Source: JAAZNF01 sp964561025 (GTDB lineage: Bacteria; Myxococcota; B64-G9). From it: DNA of 64,000 bases. Position numbers and translations under genes: made by a program. Location: contig CAZLNM010000007.1 of NCBI GenBank assembly GCA_964561025.1, positions 1-64,000 of the forward strand. Reading direction: 5' to 3'. Numbering within the stretch: position 1 is the stretch's first letter; the number at the start of each line of letters is the position of its first letter. Of this stretch, positions 1-8,302 are shown one piece after another. The notes beneath the pieces were generated by a model. It worked only from the letters and a program-made list of their open reading frames with translations. It had not been told where the DNA came from and did no database searches.

Positions 1-1902
1 CTCATGGAGGGCATGCGCCGGGTGGACGAGTGGGGCCGGATGCTGGAGCAGCTCCCGCCGCTGGAGACGGTGTTCGAGGTGGATTACCACGAGCTGGCCG
101 ATCGGCTGGGCGAGATCCCCGACGAGGTGAACGGGATCCTGCGCCTGTTCGACGGGCACCGCAGCCTCATCCAGGTGGTGGACGACTCGGAGTTCGACGA
201 TCTGGAGGCGCTGTCGATCATCTCCAAGCTGTACTTCGAGGGCCTCATCTACGACTCCCATCACAGCGCGCCGCAGGCCCAGGCCACCGTGTCGGTGGGC
301 GACTGGATCTCGCAACCGCCCACCACCTCGCGGCCGCCGCTGCCGCCGGACGACGCCAGCGCCGAGGCGGCCCTCCCCACCGCCTCCGCCGTAACCTTGC
401 CGCAGGCCGCGCCGCCCCCTCCCCCGGAGCCGGCGGCCGAACCCGCGGCGACACCGGAGCCGGCGCCGCTCGCGCCCGCGCCGATCGAGCCGGCCCCGCC
501 CGCGCCTGCGCCTCTCGAGCCGGCGCCGCCCGCCGCTTCGCCTCTTCCCGAAATCCCGGCGGCGGCGCCACCGCCACCCGCGGTCCCCAAGGTGATCGTG
601 GACCTTTCGGCGGCGGCCCCGGCCGCCCCGCGCACGGAGCAGAAGGTCATCATCGAGAGCCTTCCGAGCGAGACGCTGGCGGGTACGGAGGTCCCCGAGG
701 TGGTCCTGCCCGCGCCCGCGCCCCCGCCCGCGCCACGGGCGCCCGTCGAGTCGCTCCCACCACCGGCCCCGCCGCCCGCGGCAGCGCAGCCGGAGGCCTC
801 GTGGATCGTGATCGAGAAGCGGGACGGCGAATTCCACGCCACCGGCGAGGGTCTGGCGGCCCAGCCCCATCCGGCGCCCGCCGCCGCCCCTCCCCCTCCC
901 GCCCCCGCTCCGCCGCTTCTCCTGGAGCAGCCCCGCGCCCCGGTTTCCGTGCCGGAGAGCGCCGCCTCCGAGATCGTGGAGGACATGCTGACGTTGATGC
1001 GCCCGCGCCCGGCGCCGGAGTCGATCGAGGGGAAGAAGCGCACCACGCCCAAGGACACCGAGGGCGACTTCTTCCAGCGGCCCGCCACCCAAGGGACATC
1101 GTCCGCCTTCGACGACGAGCCCGAGCTGGCCGTCCGCGGACCGGGCCGCACCCTGGGGTTGCTCATGCTCGTGCTGCTCTTGGGTGCCGCCCTGGGTGCG
1201 GGCGGTTGGTACTTCTTGCGAAACTCGCACCGGGGCACGGACGCCCGCCCGCCCGAGCCCGCGCGCCTCGACGCAGGCACGGCGCCGTCCGTCGAGGCGG
1301 ACGCGGGTGAGCTGCCGACCCTCCCCATCTTCCCCGAAGACGACGATTCGGCGAGCGCCGAGGAGCCGCCAGAGGTGGCGGCCCCCGACGCGGGCGGCCA
1401 GCCCGCAGACGGCTCGCCCGCCATCGCCACCGGCGCCGACGCGGCGCCGGAGCCGCCGGAGCTGCCCCCCATCCCGCCGGAGCGCCCCCCGCCGCCCAAG
1501 CCGCCGAAGACCCCGCCGGTGGCGGCGCCCGACCCGGCCGCCATGGAGGCATACGGGTTGCACCTCGCCAAGGGCGAGGAGCAATACAAGGCCGGCGCGC
1601 TCAAGGCGGCGGTGGCGGAGTTCCAGAAGGCCCTGGAGGCCCACCCCAATGGCGTGGAGGCCCTGGTGGCCCTGGCCAACGCCTACTTCGAGCTGGACCA
1701 GAACCCACCGGCCATCCAGGCGGCGCGCAAGGCGATCGCGCTCGATCCGAAGAACGCGCGGGCCCACCTGACGTTGGGGACCATCTACCAGACCCTGGGC
1801 CAGAACGCGCGCGCCATCGAGGAGTACCAGGCCTACCTGCGGCTCGATCCCAACGGGAAATTCGCCGCCGACGTGCGCGCCATCCTGAAGAACCTGCGTT
1901 GA
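1..1902 (+). CDS. DUF4388/TPR single-pass membrane protein, 5' end outside window
   Basis: The reading frame is open from the first base, so the gene almost certainly begins upstream; the first ATG in the window (position 4) lies in the middle of a domain. Residues 1-80 resemble the C-terminal half of DUF4388 (PATAN-like) regulatory domains. A long Pro/Ala-rich low-complexity linker follows to about residue 330, then one hydrophobic segment (about 380-402), a second Pro/Asp-rich linker, and TPR repeats near 515-625. The layout suggests a cytoplasmic N-terminal domain and an exported TPR domain. It lies 5 bp upstream of tsaD on the same strand. The function is unknown; related proteins in Myxococcota are thought to be signalling or scaffold proteins. 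Confidence 0.7.
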   Translation, partial: LMEGMRRVDEWGRMLEQLPPLETVFEVDYHELADRLGEIPDEVNGILRLFDGHRSLIQVVDDSEFDDLEALSIISKLYFEGLIYDSHHSAPQAQATVSVGDWISQPPTTSRPPLPPDDASAEAALPTASAVTLPQAAPPPPPEPAAEPAATPEPAPLAPAPIEPAPPAPAPLEPAPPAASPLPEIPAAAPPPPAVPKVIVDLSAAAPAAPRTEQKVIIESLPSETLAGTEVPEVVLPAPAPPPAPRAPVESLPPPAPPPAAAQPEASWIVIEKRDGEFHATGEGLAAQPHPAPAAAPPPPAPAPPLLLEQPRAPVSVPESAASEIVEDMLTLMRPRPAPESIEGKKRTTPKDTEGDFFQRPATQGTSSAFDDEPELAVRGPGRTLGLLMLVLLLGAALGAGGWYFLRNSHRGTDARPPEPARLDAGTAPSVEADAGELPTLPIFPEDDDSASAEEPPEVAAPDAGGQPADGSPAIATGADAAPEPPELPPIPPERPPPPKPPKTPPVAAPDPAAMEAYGLHLAKGEEQYKAGALKAAVAEFQKALEAHPNGVEALVALANAYFELDQNPPAIQAARKAIALDPKNARAHLTLGTIYQTLGQNARAIEEYQAYLRLDPNGKFAADVRAILKNLR

Positions 1903-1907
1903 GTCCC

Positions 1908-2918
1908 ATGCGGGTCCTCGGCATCGAATCATCCTGTGACGAGTGCGCCGCGGCGGTGCTCGACGAGGCGGGGCGCCTGCGCTCGAGCGTGGTGTCCTCC
2001 CAGATCCCGCTCCACGCGCCCTATGGCGGGGTGGTCCCGGAGCTGGCCTCGCGGGATCATTTGCGCCGCATCCTCCCCACCATCCGGGAGGCCCTCTCTC
2101 GCGCCGGGTGTACACTTGGCGACATCGACGGCCTTGGGGTGACTCGAGGACCGGGCCTGATCGGCTCCCTGCTCGTCGGCGTGGTGGCGGCGCGGACGCT
2201 CTCGCTGGTCCTCGACCGGCCCGTGGCCGGCATCAACCACCTGGAGGCCCACCTGCACGCGGCCTTCCTGGAACGGCCCGATCTCGGGTACCCGCACCTG
2301 GGGTTGGTGGTGTCGGGCGGGCACACCAGCCTTTTCCGGGTGGACGGCGTGGGCCGCCTGAGGCTCGTCGGGCAGACCCGGGACGACGCCGCCGGCGAGG
2401 CCTTCGACAAGGCGGCGAAGCTCCTCGGCCTCGGCTATCCGGGCGGGGTGGCCATCCAGAACGCCGCGGCGGAAGGCGACCCGCAGGCGCTCTCCTTCCC
2501 CCGCCCGCTGCCGGGCAAGCGCCCGGAGTTCAGCTTCTCCGGCCTCAAGACCTCGCTGGCGGTGTACGTCAAGCGCCACGGCGTCCCGGCGGGGCGGGCG
2601 CTGGCCGACGTGGCCGCCAGCTTTCAGGAAGCGGTGGTGGACACGCTGGTGAAGAAGACCCTGGCCGCGGCCCGGCGCGAGAACCTATCTCGGGTGGTGG
2701 TGGCCGGCGGCGTGGGCGCCAACCGCCGCTTGCGGACGGTCATGCAGGAGCGCGGCCAGGCCGAGGAGATCGAGGTGGTCTTCCCCTCGCTCGCGCTGTG
2801 CACGGACAACGCCGCCATGGTGGCCGCCCTGGCCCGCCAATACCTGCTGGCCGGCCGCGACGATCGCGCCGACCTGGACGCGGACGCGAGCCTCTCGTGG
2901 AACGCCGCTTCGACATAA
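1908..2918 (+). CDS. tsaD: tRNA N6-adenosine threonylcarbamoyltransferase TsaD
   Basis: TsaD transfers the threonylcarbamoyl group to A37 of ANN-decoding tRNAs, working with TsaB, TsaE and TsaC. The protein of 336 residues is full length. The metal-binding HxxxH pair is His111/His115 (HLEAH). The family blocks SGGHTSL, the GEAFDK region, FSFSGLKTSL, AGGVGANRRLR and CTDNAAMVA are all present. ATG at 1908 was chosen over the TTG at 1899 because the family starts directly with the VLGIE strand. One oddity: the N-terminal SCDET motif reads SCDEC, a Thr to Cys change. The 3' end overlaps the start of rsmA by 22 bp, so the two are probably cotranscribed. Confidence 0.96.
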   Translation: MRVLGIESSCDECAAAVLDEAGRLRSSVVSSQIPLHAPYGGVVPELASRDHLRRILPTIREALSRAGCTLGDIDGLGVTRGPGLIGSLLVGVVAARTLSLVLDRPVAGINHLEAHLHAAFLERPDLGYPHLGLVVSGGHTSLFRVDGVGRLRLVGQTRDDAAGEAFDKAAKLLGLGYPGGVAIQNAAAEGDPQALSFPRPLPGKRPEFSFSGLKTSLAVYVKRHGVPAGRALADVAASFQEAVVDTLVKKTLAAARRENLSRVVVAGGVGANRRLRTVMQERGQAEEIEVVFPSLALCTDNAAMVAALARQYLLAGRDDRADLDADASLSWNAAST

Positions 2919-3745
2919 GATCCCTGCTCGCCCGCCACGGGCTTCGGCCCAAGCGGTCCTGGAGCCAGAACTTCCTGGTGGACGCGACGGTGCTCGAGCG
3001 CATCGCGGATGCGTGCGACATCGCCGGGCGGCCGGTGGTGGAGCTGGGCGCCGGCGCCGGGGCGCTCACCGCCGTGCTCGCCGCGTCGGCCTCGCGCGTG
3101 ATCGCCGTCGAGCGCGATCGGGAGTTCGCGCGCCTGCTCCGCGCCGAGTTCGCGCTCTCTGCTTCGGTGGAAGTCCTCGAGGCCAACGCCGCCCGGCTCG
3201 ACTGGGCGGAGCTCGCGCGCCGGCTCGGCGGCCCGTGCGTGGCGGTGGGCAACCTCCCCTATCACATGGCCACACCGATCCTGTTTTCGCTGCTCGAGGC
3301 GCCGGGCACCGTGCTGCGGGCGGTGCTCATGCTGCAGCGCGAGATGGCCGAGCGCCTGTGCGCCACACCCGGCACCCGGGAGTGCGGCTCCGCCAGCGTC
3401 ATGTTGCAGATGCGCGCGGACGTGGAGGCCGTGCTCGACGTGCCCCCCGGCGCCTTCTACCCGGCGCCCCGGGTCCACTCGCGGGTGATCCGCATCCGGC
3501 CGCTGCCCGGCCTGCGCCACGCGGTACGAGACTTCGGGCATTTCGGCCGGCTGGTGCGTTCGGCCTTCTCGGGCCGGCGCAAGACGCTCTCGAACTCGCT
3601 GCGCGCCTTCCTCGGCAAGGACACCCGTGTTTCGTCGGACGAGGTCATCCGCCGCGCGGGCATCGATCCCGGCCGGCGCGCCGAGGCGCTATCGCTCGAG
3701 GACTGGGCCCGGCTCTCGGATATCACCCAGGGTGAAAGTCAGTAG
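2897..3745 (+). CDS. rsmA: 16S rRNA dimethyladenosine transferase RsmA (KsgA)
   Basis: RsmA dimethylates the two adjacent adenosines in helix 45 of 16S rRNA, using SAM, late in 30S assembly. The GTG start at 2897 gives 282 residues, the normal family length, and begins inside tsaD, which implies translational coupling. The substrate-site motif QNFLVD is at about 24-29, the SAM-binding GAGAG loop at 51-55, and the catalytic NLPY motif at 119-122. The C-terminal helical domain with FSGRRKTLSN is present. The stop codon overlaps the end of the convergent small gene by 7 bp. Confidence 0.95.
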   Translation: MERRFDIRSLLARHGLRPKRSWSQNFLVDATVLERIADACDIAGRPVVELGAGAGALTAVLAASASRVIAVERDREFARLLRAEFALSASVEVLEANAARLDWAELARRLGGPCVAVGNLPYHMATPILFSLLEAPGTVLRAVLMLQREMAERLCATPGTRECGSASVMLQMRADVEAVLDVPPGAFYPAPRVHSRVIRIRPLPGLRHAVRDFGHFGRLVRSAFSGRRKTLSNSLRAFLGKDTRVSSDEVIRRAGIDPGRRAEALSLEDWARLSDITQGESQ

Positions 3746-3939
3746 CCGCGGCGCTGCACCGTGGCCAGCAACGACTGCATGTGGGCGTTGACGTAGTGGC
3801 GGAACTCGTCGGGGTCGAGCTCCAGCTCGGCGAGGATCTCGTTGAAGATCTCATCGAAGCCGCGAAACTCCTCCTTGCGCATCTTCATGGCGATCTTAAG
3901 GAGCGCGGCCTGGTACATGCGTTCCTGCTTGGAGCTCAT
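3739..3939 (-). CDS. Small helical protein of unknown function
   Basis: A 66-residue protein, rich in Glu, Arg, Met and Gln, predicted by eye to be two or three alpha helices with no signal peptide or Cys. ATG at 3939 was preferred over upstream in-frame starts because a GAGGTG ribosome-binding site lies 3 bases before it. The upstream extension is also AT-rich and of poor composition. It converges on rsmA with a 7-bp overlap and diverges from the patatin gene. I do not recognise the family; a regulatory or adaptor role is possible but nothing in the sequence shows it. Confidence 0.65.
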   Translation of the reverse strand: MSSKQERMYQAALLKIAMKMRKEEFRGFDEIFNEILAELELDPDEFRHYVNAHMQSLLATVQRRGY

Positions 3940-4033
3940 ACGCACCTCGGCGCACCAGCACTGCAACCCATCTATTGCGGCTACCATACAATGCAATATG
4001 ATAATCGTCAAGTTTGTTGCGTCATCTCGACTG

Positions 4034-4062
4034 TTGTCCGGGACAGACCCTTCTGTTAGATT
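4034..4062 (+). promoter_or_regulatory. Sigma70-like promoter for the patatin gene, apparently leaderless
   Basis: TTGTCC (4034-4039), a 17-base spacer, then TAGATT (4057-4062). Transcription should start about 7-8 bases later, at or next to the ATG at 4071. No purine-rich Shine-Dalgarno precedes either candidate ATG. Confidence 0.5.
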
Positions 4063-4070
4063 GAATGGCC

Positions 4071-4943
4071 ATGAACGCCATCTTCCTCTCCGGCGGAGGA
4101 GCCCGCGGCGCCTACGAGGTCGGTGTTCTCAAGTCTTTGATGAACGCCGGGCTCAAGATCGACATCATCGGCGGCACCTCGGTGGGCGCGGTGAACGCGG
4201 TCCTCGCGGCGACCGACCAGATCGACGAGCTCTCCGACGTGTGGCAGAAGGTCTCGACGTTGTCGGTGTACCGCCCCCGGCTCGACGTATGGAACCTCGG
4301 CTCCTGGCTCTCGCTCACCGACAACACGGGCCTGGCCAAGCGGCTTCGCGACGAGGTGCGCTGGAGCCGCCTGGCGAGAAGCCCCATGCGGGTCTTCATC
4401 AGCGCGACGAACCTCACCTTGCGGCAGAACGAGGTCTTCTCGACCTCCGAGATCACCTACCGCCACGTGCTGGCCTCCTCGGCCATCCCGCTGCTCTTCC
4501 CGCCGGTCCGGCTGGGGCGGTACTGGTACATCGACGGGGCGTTCTCGTTGCTTCGGCCGCTGAAACCCCTCATCAAGGCCGGGGCCGACCGTATCTTCAC
4601 CGTGTACCTCACCCCGCGCCGGCCGCGGCTGGACCCGCCCGGCGGGTTGTTCGAGATCGCGGACCGCGCCCTCGAGGTCATCATGTCCTCGGCCATCGCG
4701 GGCGACCGGGCCCAGATCTTCGACACCAACCAGGAGATCGATCGGCTGGCGGATGCGGGGATCGCCAGCGAGGTGCTGCGCCACAAGCCGTTTCGAAAGG
4801 TGGAGGTCATCTCCATCCACCCCTCGCGCGACCTGGGACGGGTGGGGAGCTGGCTGGTGTTTTCCAAGGAGCGCTCGAAAGAACTCATCGAGCTCGGCGC
4901 CGCCGACGCCCGGGCGGTGCTGGAGCGCCACGAGCTCATCTAG
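4071..4943 (+). CDS. Patatin-like phospholipase
   Basis: A 290-residue acyl hydrolase with the Ser/Asp catalytic dyad of the patatin family. The oxyanion-hole block SGGGARGAY is at 7-15, the nucleophile elbow GTSVG contains Ser37, and the catalytic Asp155 sits in the YIDGA motif. There is no signal peptide, so a cytoplasmic or membrane-peripheral lipase acting on phospholipids is likely. ATG 4071 is preferred over ATG 4065, which would lie only two bases after the putative -10 element. The gene stands alone: it diverges from the small gene and ends 31 bp from the convergent btuC-like gene. Confidence 0.88.
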   Translation: MNAIFLSGGGARGAYEVGVLKSLMNAGLKIDIIGGTSVGAVNAVLAATDQIDELSDVWQKVSTLSVYRPRLDVWNLGSWLSLTDNTGLAKRLRDEVRWSRLARSPMRVFISATNLTLRQNEVFSTSEITYRHVLASSAIPLLFPPVRLGRYWYIDGAFSLLRPLKPLIKAGADRIFTVYLTPRRPRLDPPGGLFEIADRALEVIMSSAIAGDRAQIFDTNQEIDRLADAGIASEVLRHKPFRKVEVISIHPSRDLGRVGSWLVFSKERSKELIELGAADARAVLERHELI

Positions 4944-4974
4944 CCGCGCCGGCGAGCCCCGGTTGGGTCCTTGC

Positions 4975-6027
4975 TCACACGAAGGCTCGCCTGTGGCGGC
5001 GGCGCAGCAATAGCAAGAAGAACGGCCCGCCCAAAAAAGCCGTGATCACTCCCACCGGGAGTTCCCGCCCGATGGCGAGAAATGCCATCCGGGAGGCCAG
5101 GTCGGCGAGCACCAGAAAAGCCGCGCCGGCGAGCGCGCTTGCGGGGATCAACAGGCGGTGATCCGGCCCCAGGACGAGCCGGCACACGTGAGGCACCATC
5201 AGGCCCACGAAACCCACCAGCCCCGTGACGCACACCGCCAACCCGACCAGGAGGGAGGCGGCGAAGAACACCACGATCTTGAGCCGCTCCACGTTGACGC
5301 CGAGGTTCAGCGCGCCCGCCTCTCCGAGCGAGAGCGCGTTCATCCCGGCGGAGGCGAGCCACAGGACGATGATGCCGGCCAGGATGCTCGGGGTGAGCCA
5401 GGCCAGGGTGGAAAGATCGCGATCGGTGATGATCCCCATGAGCCAGCCCAGCACCTCCTGGGTCTTCTGCGCCGAGACCACGGTCTTGAGGAAGGTGATG
5501 ACGGCCGAGGCGAAGGCGTTGAAGACCACGCCGACCAACAAGATGGTCGTTCCGTCCAGCCGCCCCCCGACCCGGCCGACGCGGTAGATGAGCAATGTCG
5601 CGAAAAGCGCCCCCGCGAACGCCGCCGGGCCCTGGAGTGCGATGCCCTCCCCTGATGAGGAGAAGACGACCATGGCCAGGGTTCCACCCAGCGCGGCGCC
5701 CCCGGACACTCCCATCACGAACGGATCGGCCAACGGGTTTCGCAAGAGAGCCTGGAAGGCGACGCCCACGACGGAGAGCGCCGCCCCCACGAGCGCGGCC
5801 AACCAGACGCGGTCGAGGCGCGTGTACAGAAGGATGGCGGCATAAGGGTTCGTGTCCGGATCGAGCGGAAAGACCCGGCCGAGGTCCAGATCCCCAGGAC
5901 CTGCGAGAATCCCGGCTGTCATCACGATTACGAGCAGGAGGAGAAGGAGACCATTTACAAGAGCGAACCTTGCAAAGCTCAAGGATGGAAAGGCGGACCG
6001 GGAGGGTTTGTTGTTTTTATCGTCCAT
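4975..6027 (-). CDS. btuC: FecCD-type ABC permease, probable cobalamin transporter BtuC
   Basis: A 350-residue inner-membrane permease with about ten hydrophobic segments and the FecCD/BtuC signatures: a PLADPFVMGVSGGA block, GLVGFVGLMVPHVCRL, and a C-terminal GVITAFLGGPFF block. It should form the channel of a vitamin B12 (or siderophore) importer fed by the BtuF-like protein encoded upstream. It is the last gene of the riboswitch-controlled operon but is separated from btuF by an AT-rich ATPase gene whose stop lies only 6 bp before this ATG. The first residues are Lys/Asn-rich and AT-rich, like that intruder. The expected BtuD ATPase gene does not follow; the next gene is convergent. Confidence 0.88.
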   Translation of the reverse strand: MDDKNNKPSRSAFPSLSFARFALVNGLLLLLLVIVMTAGILAGPGDLDLGRVFPLDPDTNPYAAILLYTRLDRVWLAALVGAALSVVGVAFQALLRNPLADPFVMGVSGGAALGGTLAMVVFSSSGEGIALQGPAAFAGALFATLLIYRVGRVGGRLDGTTILLVGVVFNAFASAVITFLKTVVSAQKTQEVLGWLMGIITDRDLSTLAWLTPSILAGIIVLWLASAGMNALSLGEAGALNLGVNVERLKIVVFFAASLLVGLAVCVTGLVGFVGLMVPHVCRLVLGPDHRLLIPASALAGAAFLVLADLASRMAFLAIGRELPVGVITAFLGGPFFLLLLRRRHRRAFV

Positions 6028-6033
6028 CGCTTC

Positions 6034-7371
6034 TCATAAAAGATGCGAAGGCATCGAATCATTTGCAGGAGGGCTTCCCGAACCATCCTGGCTTTTTTTG
6101 TCTGGCACCGGGCTATGTTGATTATAAACCTTTATATCGGTTGGTAATACCTCAGCCATCGGCATCAGCGCCCACGACCAGATCGGGCGAACGTGTACTG
6201 CGCACCCTTTGATTGTCTCATCGCGTGGCTCATCGTCTGCCGAAAGCACGATTATCTTGCTCTGGCCGAACCTGGCAGCCGCCATTCGGATCTCTGGATA
6301 CACTCTCTCAAACCCATAAGGGTACGATACAAATAAAGAAAAACTGGGGACAGGCCCCGCTTTTTCACTAAAGCAAAATCCGATGAGGTCTTTTATCTTT
6401 ATCGAATACACCCTGTCATATATCTTTCTGAGCTCCCGATAGACCGCGACCAGCGCCAGGGCGTGCGCATCGTCAGATGCGCCGAATTCCAGAGACATCA
6501 CGATATCGTTGGGAATGCAAAGACGGGATGCCTGAGCGGGTCGTCCCCTGTCCTCGATCCGCTTTACAAGAGATACCAGCCCGGATTCTTCAATGTGCGA
6601 AAGAAGAGCCCTCATCATGTCTATTGAACAAGAAAAGCGCCTTCTCAAAGAAGTCGCTGAAATCTCCCTGGCAGGGTTTGCAACAAGATAAACCGTTATA
6701 TCGTTCAGTATTCTAAAATCTCTTACCTCATTGAAAAACACAATATCGTTGAGTGTCCTGCTAATTGTGTTTATTGCTCTATCTCGCCTTATTTGCTTAT
6801 TATTTTTATAGTTGAATCTAATGTACCCATAAAAAAATTCTCGGCTGTTTTGAATATCAACCGTTTTATCGGTTATTTTGTTTATATAATCTGGAAAGGA
6901 ATGAAAATTTACATCAACAAGCTCGAAGTAATCGGGGAACGACCTGGCCGAATCAACGCTTGCCGAAACAGATGCTATTGTAACAATTTCCTTTTTTTTC
7001 AATATGCTTACAAGTTTTTCAAATTCATAGAGCCTCCTCAGTTCGTCAACCACAAGATACCTTTCCCCGGCTAATCTAAAAAAACCTGCTGTTTCTAATA
7101 ATTCTATTATGTTTTCAGCTTTTATCCCGGCCGAGGACGGATCGTCGAGATCGATTCTGCAGGTTTTTTTCCCTGTGTTTTCGAGCGTTCTGAAAACATC
7201 ATTCAAGATCGATGATTTTCCTACTCCCCTCGGGCCAACCACGATTATCGATTTTCCAGACGAAACCTTGGCGACGACCTTGTTTACTTCTCTCCGGTGT
7301 TCAGAAGACAGATCTCCATATAAAATCTCATTCCAGCGCTTGAAAGCTGCGATATACCGCTCGTAAGTCAT
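6034..7371 (-). CDS. AT-rich AAA-type ATPase inserted in the cobalamin operon
   Basis: A 445-residue protein with Walker A GPRGVGKSS (46-54) and Walker B YLVVDE (105-110), followed by a winged-helix-like region (about 225-280) and a C-terminal alpha/beta domain. The layout matches the ATPase_2/DUF234 group of P-loop NTPases, common in archaea and scattered in bacteria; this is recognition by eye. The gene is strikingly AT-rich, using many AAA, ATA and AAT codons, between neighbours that are very GC-rich, so recent transfer is likely. It sits 52 bp after btuF and 6 bp before btuC, on the same strand, so it is cotranscribed. A copy of the GGGGACAGGCCCC palindrome lies inside it. Its role is unknown; it is not an ABC-transporter ATPase, because no ABC signature motif is visible. 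Confidence 0.8.
   Translation of the reverse strand: MTYERYIAAFKRWNEILYGDLSSEHRREVNKVVAKVSSGKSIIVVGPRGVGKSSILNDVFRTLENTGKKTCRIDLDDPSSAGIKAENIIELLETAGFFRLAGERYLVVDELRRLYEFEKLVSILKKKEIVTIASVSASVDSARSFPDYFELVDVNFHSFPDYINKITDKTVDIQNSREFFYGYIRFNYKNNKQIRRDRAINTISRTLNDIVFFNEVRDFRILNDITVYLVANPAREISATSLRRRFSCSIDMMRALLSHIEESGLVSLVKRIEDRGRPAQASRLCIPNDIVMSLEFGASDDAHALALVAVYRELRKIYDRVYSIKIKDLIGFCFSEKAGPVPSFSLFVSYPYGFERVYPEIRMAAARFGQSKIIVLSADDEPRDETIKGCAVHVRPIWSWALMPMAEVLPTDIKVYNQHSPVPDKKSQDGSGSPPANDSMPSHLL
6346..6358 (+). repeat. Palindromic repeat, copy A
   Basis: Core GGGGACAGGCCCC with complementary A-rich and T-rich arms on either side (AAAAAC before, GCTTTTT after). It lies within the ATPase gene and is translated on the minus strand as part of KAGPVPSF. 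Other copies are at 11580, 56091 and 58762. Confidence 0.6.
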
Positions 7372-7423
7372 TTATCGCCCGACATATCGGTCGATAGAAA
7401 CAAATCATAACGCCGGATATTAG

Positions 7424-8302
7424 TCAATAGATCTTGTTCTTTGCTTTTACCGCCTCATCAAGGATGTCCCTCAGCCGTTCGAGCGCCTCGGGAACTCTCG
7501 GTCCCAACCTGAACCACCCCGCGGAGTCCACGGCGTGCACGTTGCCATGTTGCACGGCGGGTATCACCGGATATCGCTTCCAGAACTCCAGGGCCTCCTC
7601 GCGGCTCACCTCTCCTCCCGTCCCGCTGCCCGAGGCGTCGATGATGACCTCGGGAGCATAAGAAATGACCACCTCCAGGGGTATCGCCGGAAAGGCCGGC
7701 CCCTCGGCAGGCAGGACGTTCTCGCCGCCAGCGAGACGCAAGAGCTCCCCGGGAAAGCTCGCCACGCCCGCCGCCACCAGGGGCCGGTGCCCGTACACCA
7801 TGAGCGTCCGCAAGGGTGCCGGCCCGCGCGCGCGGGATTCGACCCTGGCGACCCGGAGGCGCAGCGCCGCGTCCAGCACGATCGCGGACGCGCGCCGGGA
7901 AAGGAGCTCGCCGAGGGCCCGGACGTTCTGGTAGAGATCGTCGAGCCCGCCGTCGGGCAGGACGGCCACGGGTATGCCGAGCCGGGGCAGCACCGAGAGC
8001 CGCTCCCGGCCGCCGGGGGAGCGAACGCACAGGACGAGATCCGGCCGGAGCGCCGCGATGGCCTCGATGCTGGGATCGATGAATCCCCCGACCCGCGGGA
8101 TGTCCTTCACCTCCTCGGGGAAGTCATCGTACCGGGTGACCCCCACCAGGCGCTCGCCGGCGCCGAGCGCGAAGACGATCTCGGTGAGGTTCGGCGCCAG
8201 CGACACCACCCGCGCGACCCCGCCGCGCGGCTCGACACCGTCCAAAAAGGACAGCGCCACCGGATCGGCCAGCCAGAAAACGAGCAGCGCAAGAGAGGTC
8301 AC
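7424..8302 (-). CDS. btuF: Periplasmic cobalamin-binding protein, BtuF-like
   Basis: A 292-residue substrate-binding protein of the BtuF/FepB (class III) type. The mature part begins with the family hallmark RVVSLAPNLTEIVFALGAGERLVGVT, here at about residues 31-56, and continues with the DPSIEAIAALRPDLV block and a second lobe. The N-terminus (MTSLALLVFWLADP) is a short, weak signal sequence. The GTG start at 8302 was chosen because it forms a GTGA overlap with the stop of the upstream lipoprotein gene, typical of translational coupling; the longer frame runs through that gene. The last residues (AKNKIY) are AT-rich, marking the border of the inserted ATPase gene. Confidence 0.88.
   Translation of the reverse strand: MTSLALLVFWLADPVALSFLDGVEPRGGVARVVSLAPNLTEIVFALGAGERLVGVTRYDDFPEEVKDIPRVGGFIDPSIEAIAALRPDLVLCVRSPGGRERLSVLPRLGIPVAVLPDGGLDDLYQNVRALGELLSRRASAIVLDAALRLRVARVESRARGPAPLRTLMVYGHRPLVAAGVASFPGELLRLAGGENVLPAEGPAFPAIPLEVVISYAPEVIIDASGSGTGGEVSREEALEFWKRYPVIPAVQHGNVHAVDSAGWFRLGPRVPEALERLRDILDEAVKAKNKIY

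Noticed and set aside
245..1679. Long open frames on the minus strand opposite the DUF4388/TPR gene, and many similar antisense frames elsewhere
   Set aside because: They are the expected by-product of GC-rich codons; their translations are Arg/Ala/Gly/Pro-rich with no domain, signal or ribosome-binding site.
4038..4050. A palindrome-like GGGACAGACCC between the promoter boxes of the patatin gene
   Set aside because: It lacks the pairing GGGG/CCCC core of the other copies.
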